From assembly GCF_005503535.1 (NCBI RefSeq), contig NZ_SCNN01000010.1:124001-188000 (forward strand): 64,000 nucleotides of DNA. Direction: 5' to 3'. Both the position numbers and the translations under genes were made by a program. Source of the stretch: Mesorhizobium comanense (GTDB lineage: Bacteria > Pseudomonadota > Alphaproteobacteria > Rhizobiales > Rhizobiaceae). A model generated the notes under the pieces. It was not told the origin of the DNA. It saw only the letters and a list, made by a program, of their open reading frames with translations, and searched no databases. Shown here one piece after another: positions 25,803-34,488 of the stretch (positions are counted from its first letter, which is position 1; every line of letters starts with the position of its first letter).

Positions 25803-26798
25803 TCAGGATGCAAGTTCGTTCGCCATGCGTGCGTCCTGACAGGGCCGCTTCGAGAATTCGCGCCGGTACTGCACCGGCGATGTCCTTACTCTCGCGGCAA
25901 AGTGCTGGCGCAGCGAGGCGGCACTGCCGAAGCCGGCCTCGAAGGCGATCGTGTCCATCGGCTTGTCCGTCGTCTCCAGCAATCTCTGCGCCAGCGTGAT
26001 GCGCTGGTCGGCCAGCCAGTCGCCGAAGCTGGTGCCTGTCGTCTTCTGGAAGCGGCGCGTGAAGGTGCGGCGCGTGAGGCCTGCCGCCTCGGCCACACTG
26101 TCGAGACTATGGGCCTCACCGAGCGACGCGCGGACCGTGTCGAGCGCCTGGGTGAAGCGGTCGGCCGTTGAACTCGGCGCCACCGGCCGTTCGATGAACT
26201 GCGCCTGTCCGCCCTGCCGGTGCGGCGAGAGGACAATGTGCCGGGCAAGCCGCAATGCCGCCTCGGCGCCGTAGCGGGCGCGCAGGATATGCAGGCAGCA
26301 GTCGAGCCCGGCGGCGACGCCGGCGGAGGTGACGATATCGCCATCGTCGACATAAAGAACATCCGCGTCGACCGAAATGTCGGGGTGCAGCGCCTGCAAC
26401 TGGTCGGTATAGGCCCAATGCGTGGTGGCCTTCCTGCCGGACAGGAGGCCGGCGGCGGCGATGGCGAAGGTGCCGAGGCACAAGCCGACGATCAGTGCGC
26501 CGCGCCGGTGCGCGCGACCGAGCGCGTCCTGGAATGGCCTGGTCAGGGGCGCCTCGAGATCCTTCCAGCTCGGAATGATGACGATATCGGCGCCGTCGAT
26601 CGCGGACAGCCCGTGCGGCACCAGGATGCTCAGCCCGGCATCGGTCTGGATCTGTCCCTGTTCGAGGCCGCAGACACGGAAGTCGAAGCGCGGCAGGCCG
26701 AGCCTTGTGCGGTCCGCGCCGAAGACAAGGCACGGTACGGAGAGATGGAACGGGCTTATGCCGTCGAAGGCAAGCACGGCGATGATCGGAGCGGTCAT
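25803..26798 (-). CDS. GlxA-type regulator (DJ-1/PfpI domain plus AraC helix-turn-helix)
   Basis: The 331-residue protein joins an N-terminal DJ-1/PfpI-like domain (residues ~5-175, with the elbow sequence VGLCLGTFAIAAAGLL) to a C-terminal AraC DNA-binding domain (SVAEAAGLTRRTFTRRFQKTTG and TIAFEAGFGSAASLRQHFAAR). Proteins of this design are transcription activators responding to small metabolites such as quaternary amines or nitriles. The start is ambiguous between 26798 and an ATG two codons upstream. It is divergent from an isochorismatase-fold hydrolase gene, which it probably regulates. Confidence 0.88.
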   Translation of the reverse strand: MTAPIIAVLAFDGISPFHLSVPCLVFGADRTRLGLPRFDFRVCGLEQGQIQTDAGLSILVPHGLSAIDGADIVIIPSWKDLEAPLTRPFQDALGRAHRRGALIVGLCLGTFAIAAAGLLSGRKATTHWAYTDQLQALHPDISVDADVLYVDDGDIVTSAGVAAGLDCCLHILRARYGAEAALRLARHIVLSPHRQGGQAQFIERPVAPSSTADRFTQALDTVRASLGEAHSLDSVAEAAGLTRRTFTRRFQKTTGTSFGDWLADQRITLAQRLLETTDKPMDTIAFEAGFGSAASLRQHFAARVRTSPVQYRREFSKRPCQDARMANELAS

Positions 26799-26925
26799 GG
26801 GCATTTTCCGGATGGGATTGCGGATTGTCCCAATTCTTTCGAATGATGTCAATCGGGCCACTTTTGGGGCGACGGTAAGCAGCCTATTTTCGGGTCATCC
26901 AATTCAAGTCTTGAGAGGAAGCACC

Positions 26926-27570
26926 ATGTCTGACCCAGCCAACACCACGCCGCGCCGGGCGCTCGTCGTTATCGATGTTCAGAACGATTATGATGGCGGC
27001 AGCCTCGCCATCCAGCATCCGCCGTTCCGCGACAGCATCGTCAATGTGGCGCGCGCCATGGACGCCGCTGCCGCTGCCGGCATCAAGGTCGTGGTCGTCA
27101 AGCAGATGGCGCCGGAGACCTCGCCGATCTTCGCCAGGGGCAGTCATGGCGGCGAGTTGCATCCCGAGATCGCCAGGCGTGCCCGCGACCATTATGTCGA
27201 GAAGGTCCTGCCTTCGGCCTTCACCGGTACGGACCTTGAAGCATGGCTGCGCGCCAATGCCATCGATACGATCACGGTGGTCGGCTACATGACGCATAAT
27301 TGCGACCTGTCGACCATCATCCATGCCGTTCATATGGGCTTTGCGGTGGAGTTCCTGTCGGACGCGACGGGTTCGGTGCCTTACGCCAACAGCGCCGGCT
27401 ATGCCTCGGCCGAGGAGATCCACCGCGTGGTCACCATCATCCTGCAGTCGCGCTTCGCCGCCGTGCTCAAGACCGCCGAGTGGGTCGACTGCCTGAAGAC
27501 AGGCGCCTTGCCCGAGCGCGATACGATCTACGCGTCAAACCAGCGGGCGCTGGCACGCAGCGCCGCTTAG
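26926..27570 (+). CDS. Isochorismatase-family cysteine hydrolase
   Basis: A 214-residue member with the full Asp-Lys-Cys set: Asp in LVVIDVQNDY, Lys in YVEKVLPSAFTGTDLEAWL and Cys in GYMTHNCDLSTI. It therefore probably acts as an amidohydrolase (nicotinamidase-like or related) with an unknown substrate, unlike the Gly-variant at 3344-3907. GAGAGGAA precedes the ATG. It is divergent from the GlxA-type regulator and converges with fhs across a shared terminator. Confidence 0.88.
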   Translation: MSDPANTTPRRALVVIDVQNDYDGGSLAIQHPPFRDSIVNVARAMDAAAAAGIKVVVVKQMAPETSPIFARGSHGGELHPEIARRARDHYVEKVLPSAFTGTDLEAWLRANAIDTITVVGYMTHNCDLSTIIHAVHMGFAVEFLSDATGSVPYANSAGYASAEEIHRVVTIILQSRFAAVLKTAEWVDCLKTGALPERDTIYASNQRALARSAA

Positions 27571-27578
27571 AGGATGCT

Positions 27579-27615
27579 AAAAAAAAAGGGGCGCCGCATC
27601 GCTGCGGCGCCCTTT
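27579..27615 (-). terminator. Strong rho-independent terminator after fhs
   Basis: A perfect 10 bp stem, GGGCGCCGCA (27589-27598) and TGCGGCGCCC (27603-27612), closes a 4-base loop. On the minus strand it is followed by nine Ts (27587-27579), making it a strong terminator for fhs. On the plus strand the stem is followed by TTTCTGTT and may also end the hydrolase transcript. Confidence 0.9.
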
Positions 27616-27635
27616 CTGTTGTCGAGACAAGAAGA

Positions 27636-29315
27636 TCAGAACAGGCCTTCGATCTGGCCGGCCTCGTTGAGGAAGATCTTTTCCGAGGACGGCGCCTTGG
27701 GCAGGCCGGGCATGGTCATGACCTCGCCGCAGATGATGACGACGAAGCCGGCGCCCGCCGAGAGCCGGACCTCGCGCACCGGCACGGTGTGGCCAGTCGG
27801 CGCGCCGCGCAGGTTCGGGTCGGTCGAGAAGGAGTACTGGGTCTTGGCCATGCAGACCGGCAGATTGCCGAAGCCGGCGTCTTCCCAGGCCTTGAGCTGG
27901 TCGCGCACCGACTTGTCGGCGATCGCTTCCGAGCCGCGATAGATGCGCTGGACGATAGTGTTGACCTTCTCGAACAGCGGCATGGCGTCGGGATAGAGCG
28001 GCGCGAACTGCGAGGCGCCGGATTCGGCCAGCGCCACCACCTTGTTGGCGAGGTCCTCGATGCCGGCCGAGCCGTTGGCCCAGTGCTTGCACAGGATCGC
28101 CTCTTCGCCCATCGCGGCGACATAATCCTTGAGCGCCTGGATTTCGGCGTCGGTGTCGGAATAGAAGTGGTTGATGGCGACCACCGCCGGCACGCCGAAC
28201 TGCTTCACGTTCTCGATGTGGCGGCCGAGGTTGGCGCAGCCCTTCTTCACCGCCTCGATGTTTTCCTTGCCGAGGTCTTCCTTCTTGACGCCGCCATTCA
28301 TCTTCATGGCACGCACGGTGGCGACGATGACGGCCGCCGCCGGCTTCAAGCCCGCCTTACGGCACTTGATGTCGAAGAACTTTTCAGCACCAAGGTCGGC
28401 GCCGAAGCCGGCTTCGGTGACGACGTAGTCGGCGAGCTTCAGCGCGGTCGTGGTGGCGACGACCGAGTTGCAGCCATGCGCGATGTTGGCGAACGGGCCG
28501 CCATGCACGAAGGCCGGATTGTTTTCCAGCGTCTGCACCAGGTTGGGCTGCATGGCGTCCTTGAGCAGAACGGCCATGGCGCCGTCTGCCTTGAGGTCGC
28601 GGGCGTAGACCGGCGTCTTGTCGCGGCGGTACGCGACGATGATGTCGCCGAGGCGCTTTTCAAGGTCCTTGAGATCGGTTGCGAGGCACAGGATCGCCAT
28701 GACTTCCGAGGCCACGGTGATGTCGAAGCCGGCCTCGCGCGGATAGCCGTTGGCGACGCCGCCGAGCGAGCAGATGATCTCGCGCAGCGCGCGGTCGTTC
28801 ATGTCCATGACACGGCGCCAGGCGACGCGGCGCGTGTCGATGCCGAGTTCATTGCCCCAATAGATATGGTTGTCGATCAGCGCCGAAAGCAGATTGTGCG
28901 CCGTGGTGATGGCGTGGAAGTCGCCGGTGAAATGGAGGTTCATGTCCTCCATCGGCACGACCTGCGCGTAGCCGCCGCCGGCAGCACCACCCTTGACGCC
29001 GAAATTCGGGCCGAGCGAGGCCTCGCGAATGCAGACGATGGCCTTCTTGCCGATCCGGTTCAAACCGTCGCCGAGGCCGACCGTGGTGGTGGTCTTGCCT
29101 TCGCCCGCCGGCGTCGGGTTGATGGCGGTGACCAGGATCAGCTTGCCGTCCTTGTTGCCCTTCACCGACTTGATGAACTCGGCCGATATCTTGGCCTTGT
29201 CGTGGCCATAGGGCAGGAGGTGTTCGGTCGGAATGCCGATCTTCTGGCCGATCTCCTGGATCTGCTTCTTCTTGGCGCCGCGCGCGATCTCGATGTCGGA
29301 CTTCACTTCGGCCAT
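27636..29315 (-). CDS. fhs: Formate--tetrahydrofolate ligase
   Basis: The enzyme makes 10-formyl-THF from formate, ATP and THF in one-carbon metabolism. It is 559 residues, the usual size, with the nucleotide-binding PTPAGEGKTTT at 67-77, ASLGPNFGVKGGAAGGGYAQ, and FGVPAVVAINHFYSDTDAE. AGAGGAAA upstream of the ATG at 29315 fixes the start. It stands alone, ends at a strong terminator and has a repeat element directly upstream. Confidence 0.96.
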   Translation of the reverse strand: MAEVKSDIEIARGAKKKQIQEIGQKIGIPTEHLLPYGHDKAKISAEFIKSVKGNKDGKLILVTAINPTPAGEGKTTTTVGLGDGLNRIGKKAIVCIREASLGPNFGVKGGAAGGGYAQVVPMEDMNLHFTGDFHAITTAHNLLSALIDNHIYWGNELGIDTRRVAWRRVMDMNDRALREIICSLGGVANGYPREAGFDITVASEVMAILCLATDLKDLEKRLGDIIVAYRRDKTPVYARDLKADGAMAVLLKDAMQPNLVQTLENNPAFVHGGPFANIAHGCNSVVATTTALKLADYVVTEAGFGADLGAEKFFDIKCRKAGLKPAAAVIVATVRAMKMNGGVKKEDLGKENIEAVKKGCANLGRHIENVKQFGVPAVVAINHFYSDTDAEIQALKDYVAAMGEEAILCKHWANGSAGIEDLANKVVALAESGASQFAPLYPDAMPLFEKVNTIVQRIYRGSEAIADKSVRDQLKAWEDAGFGNLPVCMAKTQYSFSTDPNLRGAPTGHTVPVREVRLSAGAGFVVIICGEVMTMPGLPKAPSSEKIFLNEAGQIEGLF

Positions 29316-29363
29316 GACGGCTTTCCTCTGGATTGGTCGGTGGAGGGGACGGGGTTGATTTCT

Positions 29364-29468
29364 AGAGCAGTTCACCGTTTCAGGGAAACGGCGATCTGCT
29401 CCAACTCTTTGTTTCGACGCAATCCCGGACGGAAAACCGCTTCACACTTTTCCTGGAATTGCTCTGTG
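29364..29468 (+). repeat. Rhizobial REP-like element (stem-loop plus conserved tail), copy 1
   Basis: Nested stems AGAGCAG/CTGCTC and CCGTTTC/GAAACGG are followed by a tail containing CGCAATCCCGGACGGAAAAC and TTTTCCTGGAATTGCTCT. The same order of hairpin and tail, with a matching CTGGAATTG end, occurs at 43380-43497 in the same orientation. Such elements are scattered between rhizobial genes. Confidence 0.7.
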
Positions 29469-29745
29469 GCAAGAAGGCTGGAACCGGACGCGCGGGCATC
29501 TAACCCTGTCGCTGCCGTGGCGTCAACTTTCATGCAACTATGTTTCCTATAGAGAAAATTCCTCTGCGGCCGGCCGACCGTTCCCCGGTTGTTTCTGGCT
29601 CCGCTTGCCGCGCCGTATAGAAGCCAGAGCGGGGGCGCTTCCGCCGTCTCAAAACAGCCGCACAATGCACGGAATGCGACAGAGGCCACGGCGCAAATCC
29701 GCCATCGCCTGGCTAAGGCGCATCGCGCTTTAGCCTTTTGTTTTT

Positions 29746-29793
29746 ATGCATGTCGTTGTCCAAAAACCGGGACCACTCTTGGGCGACATGCAT
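29746..29793. repeat. Short palindromic repeat
   Basis: Perfect 10 bp arms ATGCATGTCG (29746-29755) and CGACATGCAT (29784-29793) flank a GC-rich centre containing AACCGGGACCAC. It has the look of a dispersed rhizobial intergenic repeat and sits just beyond the end of the DUF2333 gene, where it may also end transcription. Confidence 0.6.
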
Positions 29794-29807
29794 TGTGTCC
29801 GAGCGGC

Positions 29808-30932
29808 CTACTGCGTCAGCACGTTGCTGATTTCGACCATGTTGGAGCGTACCCGCAGCACATAGAAGCCCATGGTCGTCAGATGCGTCGGCAGCAGCCA
29901 GCCGTCCTCGCGGCCATTGGCGATGATGAAGGGCTGGATCTTCAACGCGGAGACGAACTGCGCGTCCATCGTGTCCCACAGGCTCTGCAGGTGCTTTTCC
30001 TTGATGACGTCCTCGAAGTCGGCCTGCGCACCCTTCATCAGCCCGTAATAGGCGTAAAGCTGGCCATAGGCGAACCAGTAGCGGTCGTCGGCGCGGAAGT
30101 CGAACCAGCCGTTGTTGTGGTTCTCGGCGCGTTCCTTGAGGATGGCCGAGGTCGAGCCGATGTCGCTGGCGATGCGATCGATATATTGCTTCAGATTGTC
30201 GGCACGGGCATCGAATGTGGCCTGGCAGGTTGCGAGCCGGGCATTGAACGAACGCAGCTTGCGCACCGCGTCGCGATAGTAGCTCGGCGTCGGCGTCTTG
30301 GGGCCGAACGGATTCAGGCCGAAATACCAGGTGTATTCGTCGAACTGCAGATTGCCGCGCGCATCCTGCAGATCGGAGTCGATCTGCGAGGTGGTGCGCA
30401 CACGGCCGAGATTGTCGGCAAGCTCGGTCGCCGTGCGGCGCACCGCCTGGTTGATGCCGCGCTGGAAAGAGGCCTTGTTGTCCATCCACGGCGTGTCGTC
30501 CCAGTTTATGCCGAACAGGCCGAGCTTGTAGAGGATCATCGACGAGATCCAGGCATTCTGGTTGACATTGAAATCGGTCAGGTCCGCGGCCACCTGGGCG
30601 ATGCCGGAGTTGCCGCAGGTCTTGGCGGTATCCGTGCCGGTGCCGGCGGCCACCTGCTCGCCGGCGGAGACGTTGCGCTTTTCGAACGTGTAGGCGTCCG
30701 GATAGTTGGGGTTGAAATTGTTCCACCATTGCGTGGCGTAGAAGAAGTTGGCGTAGAGCCCGATCAGCACCAGCAACGCCAGGCCGACCACCGCCTTGAG
30801 GATCCAGCCACGTTGCGTGTACCAGCGGCCGACCCACATGAACGGCCACAGGATGACGCCGATCAACAGGCCGATGCCTCGGCCGATCCACTGGAAAATC
30901 CTGGTGAAGAAGTTCACGACCGGATCGAGCAT
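29808..30932 (-). CDS. DUF2333-family membrane protein
   Basis: The 374-residue protein has two N-terminal membrane helices (about 17-37 and 44-64) and a large, probably periplasmic domain with motifs GLFGINWDDTPWMDNKASFQ, YTWYFGLNPFGPKTPTPSYY and WFDFRADDRYWFAYGQLYAY. It fits DUF2333, an uncharacterised proteobacterial family. It is the last of five same-strand genes with an AAA+ ATPase and a coiled-coil protein; a repeat lies in the 103 bp gap before it. I infer it is the membrane anchor of that system. Confidence 0.78.
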   Translation of the reverse strand: MLDPVVNFFTRIFQWIGRGIGLLIGVILWPFMWVGRWYTQRGWILKAVVGLALLVLIGLYANFFYATQWWNNFNPNYPDAYTFEKRNVSAGEQVAAGTGTDTAKTCGNSGIAQVAADLTDFNVNQNAWISSMILYKLGLFGINWDDTPWMDNKASFQRGINQAVRRTATELADNLGRVRTTSQIDSDLQDARGNLQFDEYTWYFGLNPFGPKTPTPSYYRDAVRKLRSFNARLATCQATFDARADNLKQYIDRIASDIGSTSAILKERAENHNNGWFDFRADDRYWFAYGQLYAYYGLMKGAQADFEDVIKEKHLQSLWDTMDAQFVSALKIQPFIIANGREDGWLLPTHLTTMGFYVLRVRSNMVEISNVLTQ

Positions 30933-30952
30933 GGCAATGTCACCCCTCAAAG

Positions 30953-31036
30953 CATGATGCCCGGAAGTTCCAGACTTCCTGGGTAACATCATGCGCCGAA
31001 ACAATAAGTCTGAACGAAATGACGGTCATTTCGTTC
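30953..31036. repeat. Palindromic repeat pair inside the five-gene cluster
   Basis: Two stem-loops lie between the 432-residue protein gene and DUF2333: GCATGATG (30953) with CATCATGC (ending 30994), enclosing a GGAAGTT/GACTTCC inner stem, and a perfect 11 bp stem GAACGAAATGA / TCATTTCGTTC at 31012-31036 with a 3-base loop, touching the upstream stop codon. They could damp transcription or protect mRNA ends inside the cluster. Confidence 0.65.
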
Positions 31037-32334
31037 TAGTCAGTCAGACCATAGAGGCGCGCGCGGAACGCCACCTTGTCCTTCAAATATGTGGTTTTCA
31101 GAACGTCCACAACATGCGATCGCCAGGCGTCGCTGAAGCCTTCGTAATCCTTGTAGAAGCCGTCCTTGTTGAAGATGTAGCGCGAGACGAAGTCGGTCGG
31201 CACGAAATCCGAAATCAGCCGGTTGGTCAGCCAGGCATCGGGATGGCCGGGCTTGGCGCGGATCACCAGGAAGCGCTGCCGGGGCGGCACATCCTCGATC
31301 TTGAGGTGGCCGAACTGGGCGATCTCGCGCTTGGCGGCGTTGAGGAAGGGGAAATTGCCGTCCCTGGTGATGAGGTCGGCATGGCTCTGGATCCAGGTCT
31401 GCAGCCAGACCTTGTCGGTGTCGGTCAGATTGCGGTTGGGTTCGGCATCGCGGATCAGCGCGCGAACCACCATCTCGGCGCGATGCTCCAGATAGCCGGA
31501 GGCCTCGATCCAGGAGGCGCGCGGCAGTTCAATGCGTCCGGTCGCGGCCAGGAACTTGAACACCTTGTCGGCGTCATTGATGGAGAGATAGCTCACCTGC
31601 CACGGCCGCGAGCGGCGGAAGCCGGGGGCGGCGGGATCGCTGATCACCGTCGTCATGTCGGGGTCGACAAAGACATAGAGACCGCCGAAATGGCTGGTCC
31701 AGTAGGCGTTGTGGCGGAAGATCACCTGGTCGGGCACCAGCGCGTTCTCTCTGATGTCGCCGCAGACCTTGGCAAGCTCCACCATGCGGGTCAGCATGGC
31801 GTCGTCACGCCAGGCATCGGGCTCCTGCTTCAGCCGGTCGACCAGCTTGCCGAGTTCGGCGGCCTTGCCCAGCACATCCTCGGCCGACAGCACCTTGAAC
31901 TCGACCTGGTTGATCGACAGCAGGTCCTCGATGTCGTTGACCTTGGGAACGGAATCCTCGATCTCGCCGTAGATGACGTCCTTGATGGTCAGCGCGTCGA
32001 TGGCGCGCTGGTTCGCGGTCATGAACTCGAACATCAGTTGCGAGGTGTTGGAGAACGCCGTGTGCACCACCGGCAGGCCGATCTGCGACGGCGTCAGGAT
32101 GATGAAGCGGCGATTGACCTCGTTGGGGTCGAGATAATCATAGTCGCCGCATTCCTCGGCGATCTCGGGCGAGAAGCCGGTGCGGTCGATCTGGAAACTT
32201 TTGAGCTTTGTCGGCTTGAGGCCGAAGGCGGCCAGCGCCTTGTTGTAGCGCTCGATGAGATGCGGCTCGTCGACGGTGAGCAGCCGGCCGTAGATGAGGT
32301 CGTTGTCGCGGAGGAGATCGGTTTTTTTGCTCAC
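31036..32334 (-). CDS. Uncharacterised cluster protein (432 aa)
   Basis: A soluble 432-residue protein with no signal peptide or clear membrane helix. It is acidic and mixed in composition; conserved-looking blocks include LLTVDEPHLIERYNKALAAF, EECGDYDYLDPNEVNRRFII and HNAYWTSHFGGLYVFVDPD. From memory it may belong to a rhizobial domain-of-unknown-function family (perhaps DUF6638), but I cannot confirm this. The start is a GTG whose ribosome site, GGGGAGAAGG, is the end of an intergenic repeat. It lies between the AAA+ ATPase and DUF2333 genes. Confidence 0.75.
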   Translation of the reverse strand: MSKKTDLLRDNDLIYGRLLTVDEPHLIERYNKALAAFGLKPTKLKSFQIDRTGFSPEIAEECGDYDYLDPNEVNRRFIILTPSQIGLPVVHTAFSNTSQLMFEFMTANQRAIDALTIKDVIYGEIEDSVPKVNDIEDLLSINQVEFKVLSAEDVLGKAAELGKLVDRLKQEPDAWRDDAMLTRMVELAKVCGDIRENALVPDQVIFRHNAYWTSHFGGLYVFVDPDMTTVISDPAAPGFRRSRPWQVSYLSINDADKVFKFLAATGRIELPRASWIEASGYLEHRAEMVVRALIRDAEPNRNLTDTDKVWLQTWIQSHADLITRDGNFPFLNAAKREIAQFGHLKIEDVPPRQRFLVIRAKPGHPDAWLTNRLISDFVPTDFVSRYIFNKDGFYKDYEGFSDAWRSHVVDVLKTTYLKDKVAFRARLYGLTD

Positions 32335-32338
32335 TATT

Positions 32339-32540
32339 CCTTCTCCCCGTTCACGGGGAGAAGGTGCCCGAAGGACGGATGAGGGGCGCGGGCTTCCCTT
32401 CTCCCCCTGTGGGAGAAGGTGGATCGGCGCGCAGCGCCGAGACGGATGAGGGGTGTTGGCCGGAGTACCGCGGGTGCCAAGCTGGAACACCCCTCATCCG
32501 TCGCCTTCGGCGACACCTTCTCCCACAAGGGGAGAAGGGG
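32339..32540. repeat. RIME-like mosaic repeats, three units
   Basis: The segment holds three units built from the same blocks. Unit 1 starts with perfect 12-base arms CCTTCTCCCCGT / ACGGGGAGAAGG and then GGATGAGGGG. Unit 2 has CCTTCTCCCCCTGTGGGAG, a GGCGCGCAGCGCC hairpin and GGATGAGGGG. Unit 3 is inverted (CCCCTCATCC, then a GTCGCCTTCGGCGAC hairpin, then CACCTTCTCCC). These match the widespread rhizobial intergenic mosaic elements. They lie within the five-gene cluster. Confidence 0.8.
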
Positions 32541-32553
32541 GCGTCGACGCTTT

Positions 32554-34464
32554 TCACGCATTCCACAGCCCCTTCTTCTTCATCTCCTCCATCTCGCGCG
32601 CCGCCCGCTCGCGCAGCCTCGCGTCGCGCAGCAGCTTTTCCACCGCGGCGTCGTCGGACTTGTCGGAATAGCGGAATTCGGAATCGGCGTAGCGGTTGAT
32701 CTCCTGCATGACCATGTCAAGCGAGAACGGTCCGCGCAGTTCCTCGATCATGGCTTTCTTGTCGTCATAGCTCTTGTGCATGAAGGCTTCCGGCTTCTCG
32801 AACCAGTCGTCGGGAAGCTCGATGTCCATGGCGCGCATCTTGATGGCGTCGGTGACGTTCTTGATGGCGCGGCCGGTAAAGCGCGGCTCGGCGTCCTTGA
32901 TCAGGTGCAGATAGGTGCCGATGTCAGCCATCGTTTTTGGCGCGCCGTTTTCCTTCATGTAGCGCTCGTAGACCTTGATCAGCCCATCTTCCCTTGGCTT
33001 CTCATGTTCCTCATAGGCCTCCTCGACAGCGCGCTGGATTTCCTGCGCGGCGTAGAGCTTGTGGTCGCCGAGCGGGATCTTGTGGTTCTTGCCGGCGAGC
33101 AGCACGAAGATGTCGATGTAGTCGTCGCGGGTCTGCGGTCCGTCGACCAGCCAGCGGGCGCCGGCGCGCTGGCGCAGGGCATCGTCGACATTCTCGGGAT
33201 AGTTGGAGAACATGCCGAAGGAGCAGTTGCCGCGCACCACGGTGGCAGCACCCGCGAAGGCATCCATCAGGACGCCCGTGATTTCCTGCTGGCCGGCCGA
33301 GGCGCGGTCATCGGAGCGGCGCGCCGCCACCTGGTCGATATCGTCGATGGTGCCGAAGCCGATGACGCGCGGATTGAGCACGTTGTTGATGAACTGGCGG
33401 CAGTTCTGGCCCGATTTGCCCTGGTAGGACGAAATCTGGTCGACGCCGAAATTCTCGTAGGCGAAGGGGTAGCCGGCGACCTGGCAGTAATCATTGACGA
33501 GGCCGGCGATCATCTGGATCAGCGTCGTCTTGCCGGTGCCGGGCGCGCCGTCGCCGATGAAGGTGAACAAGAAGCCGCCGAGTTCGACGAAGGGGTTCAA
33601 TTCGCGCTCGAAATCATAGGCCATCAGCATCTTGGCGAGCTTGACCGACTGGTACTTGGCGATGTGGTTGCCGACGACCTCTTCCGGCTTCTTGAAGGTC
33701 ATCACCAGCGGTTTGGAACGCTTGCCGGGCGCGACGTCGAAACCGTCGAGGGTGAAATCATCGGCGTCTATGCGGATATGGGCGTTCTCGAACGGTCCGA
33801 TGCCGTCGAAGCGGCCCTTGCGCGCCAGAAGCCCGTCGATGGCGACGCGGGCGAAGGCGCGCGCCCTGGTCATCAGGTCGGTATCGTCCGAGGCGCCCGT
33901 AATCGCCTTGTCGAGGCCGGCCAGGATCGACTTCACCGCGTCCTGCGGCGTGTCGAACAGGAAGTCGGGCTCCGCAATGTCGTTGGGCGCCTCGCCATCG
34001 CTGGCGATCAGCTGGAACAGATAGGAGGACAGGCTGAAGGCGGCTATGTAGGCCGAGGCAGCAAGCAGCTTCTTGAAGGTCGCGGCGTCATCGCCTTCCA
34101 GCGGAGCGCGTACGTTCCTGGCCTGCAGGCTTTCAAGATCGGAGCCCTCGGCGAAAACATCGGACACGGCGAGTGCTATCGCCGTGCCGCGCCGGGCGCG
34201 GAACAGGAGCGTGTGCTGCGCGATGGTCAGCAACTGGTCGTCGGGGTGGACAGCGGCCACGGTCTTGGCCAGCTCGACCTCGCGCGTGCGGCGCACCGAT
34301 CCGACCGAGACGGTGGAGACGAAGCGGCGATTGGTCCCTGCGAGCGCCGTTCCGGATTCGCGCGAGGGGTCCTCCAGCACGACGATGCGGGTGATGAAGC
34401 TCTGCGCCATGGCGCGGTGCTTTTCGACGGCTGCTTCCGGGATGGTGGTCAGGCCGGTGTCCAT
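32554..34464 (-). CDS. AAA+ ATPase of the five-gene cluster
   Basis: A 636-residue ATPase. The first ~290 residues are a family-specific N-terminal region; the AAA core follows with Walker A GDGAPGTGKTT at 304-314, Walker B VIGFGTIDDID at 367-377 and a downstream FGMFSNYPENVDDALRQRAG block carrying sensor-1 and arginine-finger-type residues. The C-terminal ~70 residues are charged and helical (LRERAAREMEEMKKKGL). Proteins of this type remodel partner proteins by ATP hydrolysis. GGAG before the ATG supports the start. Partners are probably the neighbouring 381- and 362-residue proteins. The target is unknown. Confidence 0.85.
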   Translation of the reverse strand: MDTGLTTIPEAAVEKHRAMAQSFITRIVVLEDPSRESGTALAGTNRRFVSTVSVGSVRRTREVELAKTVAAVHPDDQLLTIAQHTLLFRARRGTAIALAVSDVFAEGSDLESLQARNVRAPLEGDDAATFKKLLAASAYIAAFSLSSYLFQLIASDGEAPNDIAEPDFLFDTPQDAVKSILAGLDKAITGASDDTDLMTRARAFARVAIDGLLARKGRFDGIGPFENAHIRIDADDFTLDGFDVAPGKRSKPLVMTFKKPEEVVGNHIAKYQSVKLAKMLMAYDFERELNPFVELGGFLFTFIGDGAPGTGKTTLIQMIAGLVNDYCQVAGYPFAYENFGVDQISSYQGKSGQNCRQFINNVLNPRVIGFGTIDDIDQVAARRSDDRASAGQQEITGVLMDAFAGAATVVRGNCSFGMFSNYPENVDDALRQRAGARWLVDGPQTRDDYIDIFVLLAGKNHKIPLGDHKLYAAQEIQRAVEEAYEEHEKPREDGLIKVYERYMKENGAPKTMADIGTYLHLIKDAEPRFTGRAIKNVTDAIKMRAMDIELPDDWFEKPEAFMHKSYDDKKAMIEELRGPFSLDMVMQEINRYADSEFRYSDKSDDAAVEKLLRDARLRERAAREMEEMKKKGLWNA

Positions 34465-34488
34465 GAAGGGTGCTCCGTGGTGTGACGG

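Larger units (their letters stand above)
29316..29807. other. 492 bp non-coding gap upstream of fhs
   Basis: The gap holds two repeat elements (29364-29468 and 29746-29793) and about 270 bp between them in which I find no convincing gene. Short open frames here run through the repeats. The fhs promoter should lie near its left end but I cannot pick a clear -35/-10 pair. Confidence 0.5.

Noticed and set aside
27300..29552. A 750-codon plus-strand frame
   Set aside because: It overlaps the 3' end of the cysteine hydrolase gene in another frame and is otherwise antisense to fhs.
29372..29689. A 105-codon minus-strand frame upstream of fhs
   Set aside because: Much of it is translated from a REP-like element, there is no ribosome site, and no family resemblance is visible.
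32339..32540. Clustered repeats that could suggest a CRISPR array
   Set aside because: Units differ in length and orientation, contain internal palindromes and lack regular spacers or cas genes; they are mosaic intergenic elements.
32419..34485. A 688-codon plus-strand frame
   Set aside because: Antisense to the AAA+ ATPase; it begins within the intergenic repeats and shows no protein-family motif.
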